From the NCBI GenBank assembly GCA_963810755.1, contig CAWEOP010000003.1, positions 930,001 through 994,000 on the forward strand: 64,000 nucleotides of DNA. The letters run 5' to 3'. This document shows positions 7,581 to 16,792 of this stretch, piece by piece; position 1 is the first letter of the stretch, and each line of letters begins with the position of its first letter. Both the position numbers and the translations under genes were made by a program. Below the pieces are notes generated by a model, which was not told the origin of the DNA, ran no database searches, and was given only the letters and a program-made list of their open reading frames with translations. The DNA comes from FEN-1219 sp963810755 (GTDB taxonomy: Bacteria > Pseudomonadota > Gammaproteobacteria > Steroidobacterales > Rariloculaceae).

Positions 7581-9636
7581 AGTCTTCGACGCGCGGACGG
7601 AACGACTCGACGAGCGCGGCCTGCACGGCGGGCGGCGCCGGCGAGTAGTGGTCGTGCTCGACGACGAACGTGCCTTCGCCGCCCGTGAGCGATTTCAGGG
7701 CGGCCTGGTATTCGCCGAGCTCGGCGAGCGGAGCTTGCGCGAGCACACGGCAGCGCTGACCCGGTAACGCCTCGTTGCCGACGATGCGCCCGCGGAGCGC
7801 CGCGAGATGCCCAGTGATGTCGCCTACGCACGCGACGGGAATGGTGATCGCGAGCCGCGCGATCGGCTCGAGCACGATCGGGCCCGCTTTCGCGACGCCG
7901 TCCTTGAACGCCTTGCGGCCCGCCGCGATGAACGCGATCTCTTTCGAGTCGACGGAGTGGTGCTTGCCGTCGTAAACGACGACACGCACGTCGACGAGCG
8001 GGTAGCCCGCGATCGCGCCTTCGGCGAGCACCTGGCGCGCGCCTTTCTCGACCGCGGGGATGTATTGCGTCGGGATCGCGCCGCCGACGACCTCGCTCGC
8101 GAACTCGAATCCCGCGCCGCGCGGCAGCGGCTCCACCCGCAAGAACACCTCGGCGAACTGGCCGGCGCCGCCCGTCTGCTTCTTGTGGCGGTTGTGGCCG
8201 TCGGCGCGGTGACTCACCGTTTCGCGGTACGCAACCTTCGGCGGCCGGGTCACGAGGTCCAGCCCGAACTCGCTCTGCATTCGCTCGAGCACGAGCCGCA
8301 CGTGCAGCTCGCCGAGGCCCCGCAGCACGGTCTCGTTCGCCTGCGAGTTGAACTCGATCTTCAGGCTCGGATCCTCGACCGCGAGCTTGTGCAGCGCGTC
8401 GGACAGCTTCTTCTCGTGGCCGCGCTGCTTCAGCTCGATCGCGACGCCGTGCATCGGCGAGGGCAGCTCGAGCGCACGGAGCGCGAGCTCGTCCTCGTCG
8501 TGGCTCGAGTGCAGCACGTCGCCGAACTGCAGATCGTCGATCTTCGCGACCGCGCAGAAGTCCCCCGCGACGGCGGCGGGCACCTCGCGCAGCTCCTTGC
8601 CTTGCATCGTATAGAGGTGCGCGAGCTTCACGGCCTTGCGCCGCGTGCCGATGAACACTTGGTCGCCCGTGTGGATCTCGCCTTGGTGGACGCGCAGGGC
8701 GGCGAGGCGGCCGACGTACGGATCCACGTTGAGCTTGAACACGTGCCCGACGAAGTGGCCGGCGCCGTTGCGGCCGTCGATCGTGAACGCGCGGCGGTCG
8801 CTGCCCGCGACGAACTCGGGCGGATTGCCCTCGAGCGGATTCGGCATCAGCTGGGTCATCACGCGCAGCAGCTGCCTGAGTCCGACTCCCGTTTTCGCCG
8901 ACACGAAGCAGACGGGTACGAGGTGCCCGCGGCGCAGCGCGCGCTCGAACGGCTCGTGCAGCTGCTCGACCGTGATCTCCTCGCCCTGCTCGAGGTAGCG
9001 GTCCATGAGCTCGTCGTCGAGCTCGACGACGCGATCGGTGAGCTCGTCGTGCGCCGCGCCGATCGACGAGAAGTCCGGCGTTTCGGTGGCGGGCGCGAAC
9101 AGGCAGTCGGCGACCGCCTCACCGTGGCGGGCCGGGAGGTTTACGGGCAGGCACTGCTTGCCGAATACGCGGCGGATTTCCTGGAGCACTTGCTGCAGAT
9201 TGACGCCGCTCGCGTCGATCTTGTTGACGATGATGAGCCGGCAGAGGTGGCGCTCGGCGGCCGACGCCATCATGCGCTGCGCGACGAGCTCCGCGCCGCA
9301 CTCGGCGTTGATCACGATCGCCGCCGTTTCGACCGCCGGCAGCACCGCGAGCGCGCGGCCCATGAAGTCGGGGTAGCCGGGCGTGTCGAGGAGATTCACA
9401 CAGCGGCCGTCGTGGTCGAAGTGGCACACGTGCACGTCGAGCGAGTGCCTGAGGCGCTTTTCTTGCTCGGTGAAATCGCAGACCGTGGAGCCTTTCTCGA
9501 CGCTCCCCGCGGTGCGGATCTCGCCGGCCTTGGCGAGCAGGGCCTCGATCAAAGTGGTTTTGCCGGCCCCGGCGTGTCCGAGTATCGCGATGTTGCGAAT
9601 GCTCTCGGTGGAGTGCGACCTCACGGAGTGACTCAC
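7579..9636 (-). CDS. Elongation factor G-like GTPase (EF-G paralogue)
   Basis: This 685-aa protein has GTPase motifs GHAGAGKT (residues 20-27), DTPG (84-87) and NKID (138-141), followed by EF-Tu domain 2-like and EF-G domain III-V-like regions. The sequence belongs to the divergent EF-G-like subfamily rather than canonical FusA, which normally sits in the rpsL-rpsG-fusA-tuf operon, absent here. A role as auxiliary ribosomal translocation/recycling factor is inferred from the family; some members lack elongation activity. The start is GTG 9636, preceded by GGAGG at good spacing. Its 3' end faces the mshQ-tail repeats. Confidence 0.85.
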   Translation of the reverse strand: MSHSVRSHSTESIRNIAILGHAGAGKTTLIEALLAKAGEIRTAGSVEKGSTVCDFTEQEKRLRHSLDVHVCHFDHDGRCVNLLDTPGYPDFMGRALAVLPAVETAAIVINAECGAELVAQRMMASAAERHLCRLIIVNKIDASGVNLQQVLQEIRRVFGKQCLPVNLPARHGEAVADCLFAPATETPDFSSIGAAHDELTDRVVELDDELMDRYLEQGEEITVEQLHEPFERALRRGHLVPVCFVSAKTGVGLRQLLRVMTQLMPNPLEGNPPEFVAGSDRRAFTIDGRNGAGHFVGHVFKLNVDPYVGRLAALRVHQGEIHTGDQVFIGTRRKAVKLAHLYTMQGKELREVPAAVAGDFCAVAKIDDLQFGDVLHSSHDEDELALRALELPSPMHGVAIELKQRGHEKKLSDALHKLAVEDPSLKIEFNSQANETVLRGLGELHVRLVLERMQSEFGLDLVTRPPKVAYRETVSHRADGHNRHKKQTGGAGQFAEVFLRVEPLPRGAGFEFASEVVGGAIPTQYIPAVEKGARQVLAEGAIAGYPLVDVRVVVYDGKHHSVDSKEIAFIAAGRKAFKDGVAKAGPIVLEPIARLAITIPVACVGDITGHLAALRGRIVGNEALPGQRCRVLAQAPLAELGEYQAALKSLTGGEGTFVVEHDHYSPAPPAVQAALVESFRPRVED

Positions 9637-9774
9637 GAAACACCTCCGCTGTAGCTCTAATACCAGGCAGTGCCGGCCGTTGTCGTCTCGTCTACAGGAC
9701 GGGCCCGCATCGGTTGGGCGCCCGCGTGAACATTCTTCAGATCCTCATCGGCCCCGGCGTCTCGGCGCCGCGCC

Positions 9775-11103
9775 TCAAGCTTTCGACTCGTGTGCGCCGG
9801 ACGGTAAGACGTGCTGCGGCGTCGTTGCCCCGCCTTCGAACCGGCGTCCTAGCCACCAGCCGACGACGCCCCAGATGGCCGAGACCACTGCGCCGACGAT
9901 CATCACGCCGATCGCCGTGACGCCGACTTTCTCGAGCCCCACCGTCGCCTGGCCGCCGATGTAGTCCGCGATGCGATAGACCGGAACGTCGAGCGTGTTC
10001 TTCGCCTTGTACTTCGTCTCTTTGTCGAGCGGGCTCCACAGCATCTCGCGGCCCGGCCGCACGAACGCATACTCGCCCGCGCGCCTCATGATGAAGACGG
10101 CCGCGAATAGCACGAAGCTCGTAGATCCCGCGAGCGTGAGGAACCCGACGATCATCGCTACGGGCACGATGGTGAGCAGCGCAGTGACGCCGAAGTATTT
10201 CGCGATGCGCCCCGTGAGGAAGATCTGAGTGACCACCGTGAGGCTCTGCACGATCCAATCGATGCGCGCGAACACGCGCGTCCTTTCGGTGGTATTCGCG
10301 AACGTGTCGGAGACGATCCGCAGCTGCTCGAAATAAAGGAGCGTGCTCACGGCCGAGATGCCGACGATGAACAACGCGATGCCGAGCAGGTAGGGCGAGC
10401 GGGCGATCAGCATGATGCCCGCGAACCAGTTGCCGCCGATCGGCCTGTCCTCGCGTGCGCTCGAGGCCGCGACCGGACGATCCGTCCAAATGCGCAGCAG
10501 CACGCGCTGACAAACGATCGCGACCACGAACAGCGCGGCGCTCACGAATAGGATGCCGCTCTCGCCGATGAATTGGACGGCGAGGTCGGAAACCAGCGGG
10601 CCCGCGAGTGCTCCGGCGCTGCCGCCGGCCGCGATCACGCCGAACAGTCGCTTCGTCTGCCCGCGGTCGAACAGCTCGAGCAAGAAGCTCCAGAACATCG
10701 ACACGAGAAAGAGGTTCACGACGCTGATGAACACGTAGAACGACTTGCCGAGCAGCGGGTTGAACTCCGCCGGGTCGAGCAGCACGCCCACGCCCGCAAG
10801 TGCCGCGGCCACGAGGCCGTAGGTCCACGGCAAGAAGGTGGTGCGGCGGAAACGGCCCACGACGGCGCCGTAGATCGGGATGATCAGTATCGAGAACGCT
10901 CCGGTCCAGAGCCACAGATCGGCGACTGCGTCCCGCCCGAGGAGCGTGCCGACGGTCTCGCGGACCGGACGCACCGAGAAGTAGCCAGCGAACATGAAGA
11001 AGAAGAGACAAAACGCCGCGACGACGGCGCTCACTTCTTTCGGTTCTATCGGAGCGAGCCGCGAGAGCAGCCGGCCGAGCGGAGATGTTGTTGTTGTATT
11101 CAT
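9775..11103 (-). CDS. NTP/NDP exchange transporter-like (TLC/NTT) membrane protein
   Basis: This is an approximately 442-aa integral membrane protein with about 12 hydrophobic helices. It includes the early segment FAGYFSVRPVRETVGTLLG and a late KYKAKNTLDVPVYR segment, features of the ATP/ADP translocase-like family and its free-living bacterial homologues. I placed the start at ATG 11103 (MNTTTTSPLG); an in-frame start 11 codons upstream (11136) is possible. The substrate cannot be read from sequence: obligate intracellular bacteria use relatives for ATP import, whereas free-living homologues are uncharacterised. It is transcribed away from the small lipoprotein gene. Confidence 0.75.
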   Translation of the reverse strand: MNTTTTSPLGRLLSRLAPIEPKEVSAVVAAFCLFFFMFAGYFSVRPVRETVGTLLGRDAVADLWLWTGAFSILIIPIYGAVVGRFRRTTFLPWTYGLVAAALAGVGVLLDPAEFNPLLGKSFYVFISVVNLFLVSMFWSFLLELFDRGQTKRLFGVIAAGGSAGALAGPLVSDLAVQFIGESGILFVSAALFVVAIVCQRVLLRIWTDRPVAASSAREDRPIGGNWFAGIMLIARSPYLLGIALFIVGISAVSTLLYFEQLRIVSDTFANTTERTRVFARIDWIVQSLTVVTQIFLTGRIAKYFGVTALLTIVPVAMIVGFLTLAGSTSFVLFAAVFIMRRAGEYAFVRPGREMLWSPLDKETKYKAKNTLDVPVYRIADYIGGQATVGLEKVGVTAIGVMIVGAVVSAIWGVVGWWLGRRFEGGATTPQHVLPSGAHESKA

Positions 11104-11271
11104 TGGGTCGAGGATACACCCGGCCGCGTGACGCATGGAATCGGCGGGCGTGCGCCGCGCGGGCGCGCCGAGCCTACGCTGTCAGACCCGCGCCGAGACG
11201 CACTGCACGGTTCGGTGCGCGTCGCCGGTGCTACGCTCCTCGAGTAACACCGCTCCACGGAGGCGACGGCG

Positions 11272-11487
11272 ATGAACGCGCGATGGTTCTTGATCGGCAC
11301 GGTTTGCGTGCTCTCGGCCTGCGGCAGCTCCGAGGCGCCGCCCGCCGCGGAGGCTCCGAAAGCCGAACGAGCGGAGTCGGTGTTCGATCCATGGGTAGGC
11401 ACGATCGACCGCGCCAAGGGAGTGCAGAGCACCGTCGACGAGCAGGCCGCGGAGCAGCGGCGGCGGATCGAAGAGCTCGAGCGCTGA
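11272..11487 (+). CDS. Small lipoprotein, unknown function
   Basis: The 71-aa product has a lipoprotein signal peptide with lipobox VLSAC (Cys17), giving a mature lipoprotein of about 55 residues. A Pro/Ala/Glu-rich linker is followed by a charged, helix-prone C-terminus (VDEQAAEQRRRIEELER) that could form a coiled coil. The absence of Asp at +2 suggests outer-membrane sorting. An excellent ribosome site (ACGGAGG) precedes ATG 11272. No family is recognised. It converges on glk with a hairpin-rich gap between the two genes. Confidence 0.65.
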   Translation: MNARWFLIGTVCVLSACGSSEAPPAAEAPKAERAESVFDPWVGTIDRAKGVQSTVDEQAAEQRRRIEELER

Positions 11488-11495
11488 GCGGCGGC

Positions 11496-11511
11496 GCTCA
11501 GCCCGCTGAGC
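11496..11511. terminator. Hairpin between the small lipoprotein gene and glk
   Basis: GCTCAGC and GCTGAGC face each other around a tiny centre between two convergent stop codons. A partly repeated unit (GCTCAGCCCGCAGAGC) follows at 11518-11533. It could end transcription from both sides, but it lacks a T-tract, so intrinsic termination is doubtful. Confidence 0.3.
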
Positions 11512-11539
11512 CGGAGTGCTCAGCCCGCAGAGCGGTGTC

Positions 11540-12484
11540 TCAGCCGTAGCCGAGCAGCGTTCGCAGCCCGCGGAACGCCGGCAACGGCGCGGTGATCACG
11601 TGGGTCGGAATGGCCGACATGTAGTCGCGGTAACGGCCCTTCGCCTCGAATCGTGCGCGGAACTCCGACTGCGCCAACGCTTCGGTCATCCGCGGCACGA
11701 TGCCGCCCGCGATGAAGACGCCGCCGCGCGCTCCGACCGTGAGCGCGAGATTTCCCGCCGCAGTGCCGAGCATCGCGAAGAACATCCCCTGCACCTTGCG
11801 CGCAAGCGGCTCGCCCTGCTTCGCTAGCGACGTTACGTCGCTCGGAGTCACGGTCGGGTGGCCGCGGCCGGCGCGCTCCGCGAGCGCGACGTACAGATTC
11901 ACGAGTCCGGGTCCCGACAGCACGTGCTCGGCGGAGCAATGGCCGTCGTACCGGCTGCGGACGAGCGCGATGACCTCGGCTTCCTCGTCCGTGTAGGCCG
12001 CCATCGTCGCGTGGCCGCCTTCCCCGGTCACGACGGCCCACCCATCGGTCGCGGGTGTCAACGACGCCACGCCGAGGCCGGAGCCGGGCCCGATCGCGGC
12101 CAGCGTGGCGCGTGCGGCCGCTTTGCCGCCGCCGACGGTGAATAGGTCTGCGGGGCCGAAGCGCGGCAAGGCCCATGCGATAGCGGCGAAATCGTTGCAA
12201 ACTACGAGCCTGCTCAAGCCGAGCGCTTCCTTGAGCGCAACTTGCGAGAAGCGCCAGTCGATGTTGATCATTTGCACTTCATCGCCGAGGATCGGAGCGG
12301 CGACGCAGATCGCGGCGCGCTTCGGGCGATCCGACGTGCGTCGATGATCGAGATAGACGTTCAGTAGGCCCGTGACGCCCGTAAAATCGGCGTTCTCGAA
12401 CACCTCGGAGGCTAGCTCTTGGCCCTTGTCGTTGAGCAGGGCGCAGCGCGTGTTCGTTGCGCCGATGTCGGCCATCAGGTCCAT
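11540..12484 (-). CDS. glk: Glucokinase
   Basis: This is a 314-aa glucokinase of the bacterial GlkA type. It has an N-terminal ADIGATNTRCAL phosphate-binding motif, VCNDFAAIAWALP, GPGSGLGVA, GEGGHAT and a C-terminal GGIVPRM segment. It phosphorylates glucose to glucose-6-phosphate in the cytoplasm. The start ATG 12484 (MDLMADIG) was chosen over an Arg-rich upstream extension because GGAGAG lies six to seven bases before it and the family begins there. It is divergent from plsB with 41 bases between starts, so the two share a promoter region. It has no sugar-transport neighbours. Confidence 0.92.
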   Translation of the reverse strand: MDLMADIGATNTRCALLNDKGQELASEVFENADFTGVTGLLNVYLDHRRTSDRPKRAAICVAAPILGDEVQMINIDWRFSQVALKEALGLSRLVVCNDFAAIAWALPRFGPADLFTVGGGKAAARATLAAIGPGSGLGVASLTPATDGWAVVTGEGGHATMAAYTDEEAEVIALVRSRYDGHCSAEHVLSGPGLVNLYVALAERAGRGHPTVTPSDVTSLAKQGEPLARKVQGMFFAMLGTAAGNLALTVGARGGVFIAGGIVPRMTEALAQSEFRARFEAKGRYRDYMSAIPTHVITAPLPAFRGLRTLLGYG

Positions 12485-12525
12485 GGGTAACTCTCCTCTG
12501 GCGCCGTTCGCATAGTAGCGAGCGA

Positions 12526-15105
12526 ATGGCCGAGAGCAAGCACCTGCACGATCCACCGCTGACGCCAACGTCGAGCCGCGCGAGCGCGACGGGTGAGCGT
12601 GCGCGCCGCGGGTGGCGCCGTTGGGCGGTCTTGCCGTTCCGCTACGAGACGCAGCAGTCCGCTCCGCTCCCGAGCGACGCGAGGATCTGGTTCGTGCTCG
12701 AGACGGATCGTTTCCTCGACCGATTGATCCTCGAGGACTTGTGTGTCCGGAGCGCATGGCCGGAGCCCCGCGACGGCGCCGCCGGGCTCTGGAGCGTGCG
12801 GACGATCAAGGGGCTCGTGTCGCGCCGACTCGTGCCGCGCGATGTCGCGCAGCTGCAGCCCATCATCGCGCGCGACCGTGCGCTCGGGGGCGCGGAAGGC
12901 GTCGCGTTCGTGCCGATCGCGATCTTCTGGGGCCGGGCGCCACAGCGCGAGAACTCGCTTCTCGAAGTGCTCTCGTCGGAGGATTGGGGGCTCGCCGGCC
13001 GGCTGCGGCGGTTGATCGCGGTGCTCGTTCACGGCCGCAACGTGCTCGTGAAGGTGGGCGAGCCCATTCGCGCCGCGTCGCTGGTCGAGGGCGAAGCGGA
13101 GCGCGGCGTCGAGCTCGTGGCGCGCAAGGCGGGCCGATTGCTGCGCGTCTTCTTCCAAGAGCAGCGCGGCGTCACGGTCGGCCCGGATCTTTCGCACCGG
13201 CGCCTGCTGCTCGACGAGGTGCTCGAGAGCCCCGGCGTCGTCGCTGCGATTCGCCGCGACGTGCGCGCGTCGACGAAGTCGGAGCGGCGCGTGCGCGCGC
13301 GCGCGCGCCGTCTATGCGGCCGAGATCGCGGCCGACTACTCGTATCCCGTGGTGCGGCTTCTCGAGCGCGCGTTCACGTGGCTGTGGAATCGGCTCTACG
13401 AAGGTATCGACGTGCGCCATCTCGACCGGCTCGCTGAAGTCGAGCCCGGCTGCGAGCGCGTGTACGTGCCGTGCCATCGGAGCCATATCGACTACATGCT
13501 GCTCGGCTACGTGATCTATCGGCAGCGGGCTCGCGCTGCCGCACATCGCGGCAGGCCTGAACCTCAACCTGCCGATCGTGGGGTCGATCCTGCGGCGCGG
13601 CGGCGCGTTCTACATTCGCAGGACGTTTCACGGCAACGCGCTCTATACGGCGGTGTTCCGCAGCTACTTCAGCACGATTCTCGCGCGCGGCTTCCCGATC
13701 AAGTACTTCATCGAGGGCACTCGCAGCCGCACGGGGCGGCTGCTGCCGCCCAAGCTCGGGCTCGTCACGATGACCGTGCAGAGCTACCTCGCGGACCGCG
13801 GCCGGCCGGTGGTCTTCGTGCCGGTGTATCTCGGCTACGAGAAGATCGTCGAGGGTCAGACGTTCATCGGCGAGCTCAGCGGCGAGAAGAAAAAGAAGGA
13901 GTCTCTCGGCGGCGTGCTGCGCTCGCTGAAGACGCTGCGCGAGCGATTCGGCGACCGCGCAGGTGAGCTTCGGTGCGCCGATCCGCCTCGACGACGTGCT
14001 CGACGACGAGCAGCCCGGGTGGCGCGAGGAGCAGCTCGACGAGCAGGTCCGTCCGGCGTGGCTCGGTGCCGTCACCGAGCGGCTCGGGCTAGGCATCATG
14101 ACCGCGATCAACGAGGCGGCCGTCATCAACGCGGTCAATCTCGCCGCGCTCGTCGTGCTCTCGATGCCGAAGCACGCGATGGTCGAGATCGAGCTGCGCG
14201 CGCAGCTCGCGTTGTACATCGAGCTCGCGCGGCGCGCGCCGTACTCTCTGCGCGCCGGTCAGTGCGAGCTCGACGCTGCGGCGATGATCGAGCGCTGCGA
14301 GCGGATGCGGTGGCTCAAGCGGCGCCCGCATGCGCTCGGCGACATTCTTTACATGGACGAGCGCAGCGCGGTGTTGGCGAGCTATTTCCGCAACAACATC
14401 CTGCACATGTTTGCGCTGCCCTCGTTGATCGCAGCGGGGTTCATCAACCGGCCCGAAATCACGATCGCTCGGCTGCACAGCCTTGTCGAGGAGCTCTATC
14501 CGTGCCTGCGCGGCGAGCTGTATTTGCGGCTCACGCACGCGGAGCTCGGGGACGAGGTCGACCGAACGATCGCAGCGATGCTGCAAACGGGCATGCTCGA
14601 GACGCGCTCCGGCTCGCTGCTGCGGCCCGCCGAGAGCAGCGCACGCGCCGCGCAGCTGCGGCTCTGCGCGGAGATCGTGCAGCCGTTCCTCGAACGCTAC
14701 TACCTTTGCATCATGCTGCTGTTGACTCAGGGCTCCGGCGTGCTCACGAGTCGCGAGCTCGTGCGCCGCTGCGCGGCCGCGTCGGAGCGGCTCGCGTTGA
14801 TCTATTCGTCGAGCTCGCCGGATCTGTTCCAGGGCGATCTATTCGACACGTGGATCACCTTCCTCGAGCAGTCCGGGGTGCTGAGCGAGGACGCGGAGAG
14901 GAAGCTGCTGTTCGACCAGGCCCTGCTCGAGGAGCTCGCGGGCGCGCTCGGCTTCGTGCTGCCCCCGCGGCTGCATCAGACGCTCGTGAACCTTGCGGGC
15001 GCAGCGAGTCCGTCGCCGCCCCGCGAAGCGGACGAGCCGTCAGCGGCGAGCAGTGCTGCCGTCAGGCATTCAGATCGGGAATCCGAGCGCTCTCGAGCTG
15101 AGTGA
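12526..15105 (+). pseudogene. plsB: Glycerol-3-phosphate 1-O-acyltransferase PlsB, interrupted by three frame changes
   Basis: Four successive reading-frame pieces together give one PlsB of about 858 aa. Frame 1 covers 12526 to about 13300, frame 2 runs to about 13526 (containing the catalytic HRSHID, an H-x4-D motif), frame 0 runs to about 13956 (FIEGTRSRTGRLLPPK), and frame 1 continues to the stop at 15105. Each break needs loss of one base or gain of two: a GC-dinucleotide run at 13290-13309, an extra C at 13526, and an extra C at 13955/13956. PlsB makes lysophosphatidate from acyl-ACP/CoA and glycerol-3-phosphate at the inner membrane. Codons on both sides remain well conserved, so sequencing error is at least as likely as real decay. 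Confidence 0.88.
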
Positions 15106-15277
15106 TCATGTCTTTCAGCATGAGCTTTCGCTTCTTGAGGCGCTTGAGCATGATCTGGTCCACGTGCGGATCGTGGACGAGTCTGGCGATGACCTGATCG
15201 AGGTCTTGATGCTCTACCCGCAACTGTTTTAGTCGCTCCACGTTCCTGAAGGTCTCAGTGTCGATTTTCTCATTCAC
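15062..15277 (-). CDS. YdcH family (DUF465) small protein
   Basis: The product is about 71 aa and contains the family core: LKQLRVEHQDLDQVI, then LKRLKKRKLMLKDMITQLE, a charged helical hairpin. The family function is unknown. I suggest GTG 15277, which overlaps the cysQ stop by 8 bases; an ATG at 15334 would overlap cysQ by 65 bases. It is co-directional with cysQ and probably translated from the same transcript. It is convergent with plsB, overlapping its 3' end by 44 bases. Confidence 0.75.
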   Translation of the reverse strand: MNEKIDTETFRNVERLKQLRVEHQDLDQVIARLVHDPHVDQIMLKRLKKRKLMLKDMITQLESARIPDLNA

Positions 15278-16100
15278 GATTCGCTTGACGAGTCGATTGA
15301 ATAGGGGCCAACCAGTCCCGCCGCGCGTCGCCAAAAGCCAGGAAGTGAGGGTTCAGCAAGTCGTCTTTGGTGTTGTACCGAAGTGGCTCGCCGAGGCGGT
15401 CAATCATACGCCCGCCGGCACTTTCGAGGATAGCCTGGGCCGCCGCCGTGTCCCATTCCGACGTAGGACCGAGCCGCGGGTAGATGTCCGCAGCCCCCTC
15501 GGCAATGAGACATATTTTGAGCGAGCTGCCCATCGGCTTTAGCTCGTGCGGACCCAGTGCCGCCACGTAGCTTGCGAGCTCGCCGCCTCCATGGCTGCGG
15601 CTGCCGACGATTCGGAGCGGCGCTGCCGCGGTCTTGCGTACGCGGATCGGCTGCGGGTCGCCCCAATTGTCTCGGCGCCAGGCGCCGTGGCCTACCGCGC
15701 CGTAGTAAAGCCGCCCTAGCACGGGTGCGAGCACGACGCCGAGCACCGCTCGCTTGAGATCGACGAGCGCGATGTTGACGGTGAACTCGCCGTTGCGCTT
15801 CAGGAATTCCTTCGTACCGTCGAGCGGATCGACGAGCCAGTAGCGGGTCCAAGCGCGGCGCTGCGTGATGTCTTGCGGCGCAGACTCTTCCGATAGCATC
15901 GGCACCGTCGAGTCGAAAGCACGCAATCGCTCGCCGATGATCCGGTGCGCGAGGCTGTCGGCTTCCGTGAGCGGCGACTGATCGTCCTTGAGCCGCACGC
16001 TGAACTCGCGGCCGTAGACCTCGAGGATCGCATCGCCTGCCGCGCGCGCGATCGTGCAGATCTCGGCAAGCAGGGGCCCGGGGTTGCGGAGGTCGATCAT
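15270..16100 (-). CDS. cysQ: 3'(2'),5'-bisphosphate nucleotidase CysQ
   Basis: This is a 276-aa inositol monophosphatase-fold enzyme with metal-binding motifs SEES (residues about 70-73), WLVDPLDGTKEF (about 88-99) and SEWDTAAAQAIL near residue 216. CysQ hydrolyses 3'-phosphoadenosine-5'-phosphate left from sulfate assimilation and transfer reactions, relieving toxicity. The ATG at 16100 starts a protein colinear with E. coli CysQ. It is divergent from yrfG with 23 bases between starts, an arrangement shared by other gammaproteobacteria. Confidence 0.92.
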   Translation of the reverse strand: MIDLRNPGPLLAEICTIARAAGDAILEVYGREFSVRLKDDQSPLTEADSLAHRIIGERLRAFDSTVPMLSEESAPQDITQRRAWTRYWLVDPLDGTKEFLKRNGEFTVNIALVDLKRAVLGVVLAPVLGRLYYGAVGHGAWRRDNWGDPQPIRVRKTAAAPLRIVGSRSHGGGELASYVAALGPHELKPMGSSLKICLIAEGAADIYPRLGPTSEWDTAAAQAILESAGGRMIDRLGEPLRYNTKDDLLNPHFLAFGDARRDWLAPIQSTRQANRE

Positions 16101-16123
16101 GGCGCCTCTTGTATCATAGTGCG

Positions 16124-16792
16124 ATGGAGGGAACGGCTTCGCCGCTCGTGGACTGGGAACGAATCGACACGGTGCTCGTCGACATGGATGGCACGTTGCT
16201 CGATCTCGCGTTCGACAATTTCTTCTGGCTCGAGCTCGTGCCGGCGCATTACGCCGAGCTCAACGGCTGTTCCCCCGCCGAAGCGCGCGAGCGACTGTCG
16301 CGACGCTTCGACGCGATTCAGGGCACGCTCAATTGGTACTGCCTCGATCATTGGAGCCGCGATCTCGGGTTCGACGTCAAAGAGCTCAAGCACCTTCATC
16401 GGCACCGCGTAACTTATCTGCCGCGTGCACCGGCGTTTCTCGCGGCGGTTCGCGCACGGGGCAAAAATCTCTGGATCGTGACGAACGCTCATCGCGATAC
16501 GCTCGCCGTGAAGACTGAGCAGACCGGCATCGACCGCCTCGTCGATCGCATCGTGACTTCGCACGACTTCCGCGCGCCGAAGGAGAGCGCCGCGTTCTGG
16601 ACGGAGCTTCAGCGCGCGCATCCGTTCGACCCGCGCCGGACGCTGCTCATCGAGGACAGCTTGCCGGTGCTCGCCGCCGCAGCGGCTCACGGCATCGCGC
16701 ACACCCTCGCGATACGCCGCCCGGATTCGCGGCACCCGCCGCGCACGATCGACGCGTTCGTGGGCGTAGATGGAGTGTCCGACCTGGTTTAG
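16124..16792 (+). CDS. yrfG: GMP/IMP nucleotidase YrfG (HAD superfamily)
   Basis: The 222-aa product carries HAD motif I (VDMDGTLLD), motif II (IVTNAHRDTL), a Lys in the APKES segment and motif III (LIEDSLPVL). It dephosphorylates purine 5'-nucleotides such as GMP and IMP. I chose ATG 16124; a TTG five codons upstream is possible but has weaker support. It is divergent from cysQ, and its stop overlaps the rhlB stop tail to tail by 3 bases. Confidence 0.88.
   Translation: MEGTASPLVDWERIDTVLVDMDGTLLDLAFDNFFWLELVPAHYAELNGCSPAEARERLSRRFDAIQGTLNWYCLDHWSRDLGFDVKELKHLHRHRVTYLPRAPAFLAAVRARGKNLWIVTNAHRDTLAVKTEQTGIDRLVDRIVTSHDFRAPKESAAFWTELQRAHPFDPRRTLLIEDSLPVLAAAAAHGIAHTLAIRRPDSRHPPRTIDAFVGVDGVSDLV

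Noticed and set aside
7807..9654. 615-codon plus-strand frame opposite the EF-G-like gene
   Set aside because: It is antisense to a GTPase gene with all motifs, has an Arg/His/Glu-rich shadow composition, and no recognisable domain.
13290..13309. GC-dinucleotide tract as a Z-DNA or regulatory element
   Set aside because: It lies within the plsB coding region, exactly where the frame breaks; a slippage or sequencing problem explains it better.
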